45,001 nt of DNA, from assembly GCF_029167235.1 (NCBI RefSeq), contig NZ_JARFTR010000142.1, positions 1 to 45,001 on the forward strand, given 5' to 3'. Within the stretch, counting starts at the first letter, position 1; the number at the start of each line of letters is the position of its first letter. Of the stretch, positions 43,272-45,001 are shown one piece after another. The notes beneath the pieces are model-generated. The model did not search any database, was not told the DNA's origin, and saw only the letters and a program-made list of their open reading frames with translations. This stretch comes from Kamptonema sp. UHCC 0994 (GTDB lineage Bacteria > Cyanobacteriota > Cyanobacteriia > Cyanobacteriales > Microcoleaceae). The translations under genes were made by a program, and so were the position numbers.

Positions 43272-44948
43272 ATGGCACAAGCACAAATTCCAGTAAATGC
43301 ACCGCCGGAAAATAAGGGCGATCCTCATGGTGGACATCAGCATCCAGAAGCGTGGAAATGGTACGACTACTTTACTTTCAACGTTGACCACAAGCTGATT
43401 GGTATCCAATATCTGGTCACGGCGTTTATTTTCTACCTGATTGGCGGTTTGATGGCGATGGCGATGCGGGCAGAACTTTTTACTCCCGATTCAGATTTTT
43501 TGCCTCCCGAACTGTACAACGCTTTCCTGACTAATCACGGGACGATCATGATTTTCCTGTGGATTGTGCCGGCTGCGATCGGGGGATTTGGCAACTTTCT
43601 AGTACCGCTGATGATCGGTGCGAGAGATATGGCGTTTCCGAAACTAAACGCCCTCGCTTTTTGGGTAAACCCCCCCGCTGGATTGCTGATTTTGGGTAGT
43701 TTCTTTTTCGGAGGAGCCCAATCAGGTTGGACATCCTACCCGCCTTTAAGCGTGATTACAGCAAATACGGCTCAGTCCATGTGGATTTTGGCGATTATAT
43801 TGGTAGGAACTTCCTCGATTTTGGGATCGTTGAATTTTATCGTCACCATCCTGAAGATGAAAATTCCTAGCATGAGGTGGGATCAAGTTCCCCTGTTTTG
43901 CTGGGCGATTATGGCGACTTCAATTTTGGCACTTGTGTCAACTCCAGTGCTAGCTGCGGGATTAACTCTACTGTTGTTTGACATCAATTTCGGCACGTCA
44001 TTCTTCAAGCCTGATGAAGGCGGTAATGTTGTCATTTACCAGCATTTATTCTGGTTCTATTCTCACCCGGCAGTTTATCTAATGATTCTGCCTATTTTCG
44101 GGATTATGTCAGAAGTAATTCCAGTTCATGCTCGTAAACCCATTTTTGGGTATAAAGCGATCGCCTATTCTAGTGTCGCTATCTGCTTTGTGGGATTGTT
44201 CGTCTGGGTACACCATATGTTCACCAGCGGTACACCTCCCTGGATGCGGATGTTTTTCACCATTTCAACTCTGATTGTTGCGGTTCCCACTGGGGTGAAG
44301 ATTTTTGGCTGGGTAGCTACTCTCTGGGGCGGTAAAATCCGCTTTACCAGTGCGATGCTATTCGCGATCGGTTTGTTGATGATGTTCGTCTTTGGCGGAC
44401 TTTCTGGTGTCACTTTGGGAACTGCACCTTTTGATGTTCACGTTCACGATAGTTACTACGTCGTGGGCCATTTCCACTACGTTTTATTTGGCGGTTCAGT
44501 CTTCGGCCTTTACGCCGGAATTTATCACTGGTTCCCCAAAATGACTGGCCGGATGCTGAATGAAAATTGGGGCCGAGTTCACTTTGTTCTCACCTTCATT
44601 GGTACTAATCTTACCTTCCTACCGATGCACTCTTTGGGATTACAAGGAATGCCTCGCCGGATTGCCATGTATGACCCCCAATTTACTCAGCTAAACCAGC
44701 TTTGTACCTACGGATCGATTTTGCTAGGGTTCTCTGTAATTCCATTCTTCATTAATATTATTTGGAGTTGGATGTACGGGCCGAAAGCGTCTGATAATCC
44801 TTGGAATGCTCTAAGTTTGGAATGGACGACTGCATCGCCACCCGCGATCGAAAACTGGGAAGTTTTGCCAGTGTTGACGTATGGGCCCTACGACTATGGA
44901 GTAGATGGGCATGGTAAGCCAAGTGTCCCTATATCTGTGAAGAGTTAG
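43272..44948 (+). CDS. ctaD: cytochrome c oxidase subunit I
   Basis: Catalytic heme a / heme a3-CuB subunit, 558 residues, twelve membrane helices. Ligands: H89 in FLTNHGTIMIFLW (low-spin heme), H265 and cross-linked Y269 in FWFYSHPAVYLMILP (CuB), the HH pair at about 314-315 in VWVHHMFTSG, and the heme a3 and heme a histidines in DSYYVVGHFHYVLFGG. The helix VI motif is YSHP rather than GHPE, the form of A2-type oxidases, in which Tyr/Ser replace the D-channel glutamate. The N terminus is His-rich (GDPHGGHQHPEAW). Subunit III (ctaE) is expected just beyond the window. Confidence 0.97.
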   Translation: MAQAQIPVNAPPENKGDPHGGHQHPEAWKWYDYFTFNVDHKLIGIQYLVTAFIFYLIGGLMAMAMRAELFTPDSDFLPPELYNAFLTNHGTIMIFLWIVPAAIGGFGNFLVPLMIGARDMAFPKLNALAFWVNPPAGLLILGSFFFGGAQSGWTSYPPLSVITANTAQSMWILAIILVGTSSILGSLNFIVTILKMKIPSMRWDQVPLFCWAIMATSILALVSTPVLAAGLTLLLFDINFGTSFFKPDEGGNVVIYQHLFWFYSHPAVYLMILPIFGIMSEVIPVHARKPIFGYKAIAYSSVAICFVGLFVWVHHMFTSGTPPWMRMFFTISTLIVAVPTGVKIFGWVATLWGGKIRFTSAMLFAIGLLMMFVFGGLSGVTLGTAPFDVHVHDSYYVVGHFHYVLFGGSVFGLYAGIYHWFPKMTGRMLNENWGRVHFVLTFIGTNLTFLPMHSLGLQGMPRRIAMYDPQFTQLNQLCTYGSILLGFSVIPFFINIIWSWMYGPKASDNPWNALSLEWTTASPPAIENWEVLPVLTYGPYDYGVDGHGKPSVPISVKS

Positions 44949-44970
44949 TGGTTAGTTGTTAGTAGTTTAC

Positions 44971-45001
44971 GTAACGCCGCGCTCTGGGCGGTATGTTACC
45001 G
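44971..45001. repeat. palindromic repeat family, copy D (cut by window end)
   Basis: GTAACGCCGCGCTCTGGGCG followed by GTATGTTACCG is the left arm and loop of the same palindrome as copies A-C, 22 bp after the ctaD stop. The right arm lies outside the window. Confidence 0.8.

Overview
The window looks like the chromosome of a filamentous, non-heterocystous-type cyanobacterium (Oscillatoriales, for example Microcoleus, Oscillatoria or Kamptonema relatives). This is inferred from the density of HIP1 octamers (GCGATCGC) in resident genes, the many heptanucleotide tandem repeats (STRR type: AGTTAAC, TTGCTAA, TTCTACC, CCCCTAG), and cyanobacterium-typical genes (DUF3110, DUF4359, Uma2 nucleases, pentapeptide repeat protein, TamB of about 2,100 residues, several sigma-70-like traits, ctaB/ctaA next to ctaC/ctaD). 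No rRNA, tRNA, CRISPR array or intact insertion sequence was seen.

Layout. 1-284: upstream region with a possible structured RNA. 285-8671: surface-polysaccharide region with four glycosyltransferases and glmM (UDP-GlcNAc supply), interrupted on the opposite strand by a two-gene RloA/RloB (AAA ATPase plus TOPRIM-like) defence candidate free of HIP1 sites. 8702-9906 (minus): acireductone dioxygenase and a Rieske protein. 10101-13672 (plus): M48 peptidase, DUF4359 protein and a TerD-TM-TPR fusion. 13704-16290: small exported protein, PIN-domain toxin-antitoxin pair, EamA transporter. 16489-20583 (minus): pdhB, secD, secF and a small membrane protein. 20759-23369: pentapeptide protein, two Uma2 nucleases, and a scar where the 3' ends of an AAA-like gene and a type IV pilin-like gene are joined tail-outward. 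23507-28709: B12/radical-SAM protein, two-TM potassium channel with RCK domain, an unknown protein, murQ and DUF3110, separated by MITE-like elements and heptamer repeats.

29232-35525 is the giant tamB gene with internal 270-bp tandem repeats. It is followed on the minus strand by an unknown protein and a group 2 sigma factor. 37811-39209 is a compact restriction-modification locus: a C-protein-like regulator with a C-box-like operator, a very short ORF that may be the remnant of the endonuclease, and a beta-class DNA methyltransferase facing it. 39308-44948 is the cytochrome c oxidase locus: ctaB and ctaA (heme O and heme A synthesis) diverge from ctaC and ctaD (subunits II and I).

The observations most worth a second look are the RloAB insertion, the R-M remnant with its operator, the TerD-TM-TPR fusion, the double-truncation scar at about 23,040, a four-copy palindromic repeat family with compensatory base changes, a 51-bp two-hairpin repeat that also shows a compensatory change, MITE-like copies with an inverted hairpin loop, and heptamer repeats that supply the stop codons of three unrelated genes. 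All functional assignments come from motif reading without database searches.
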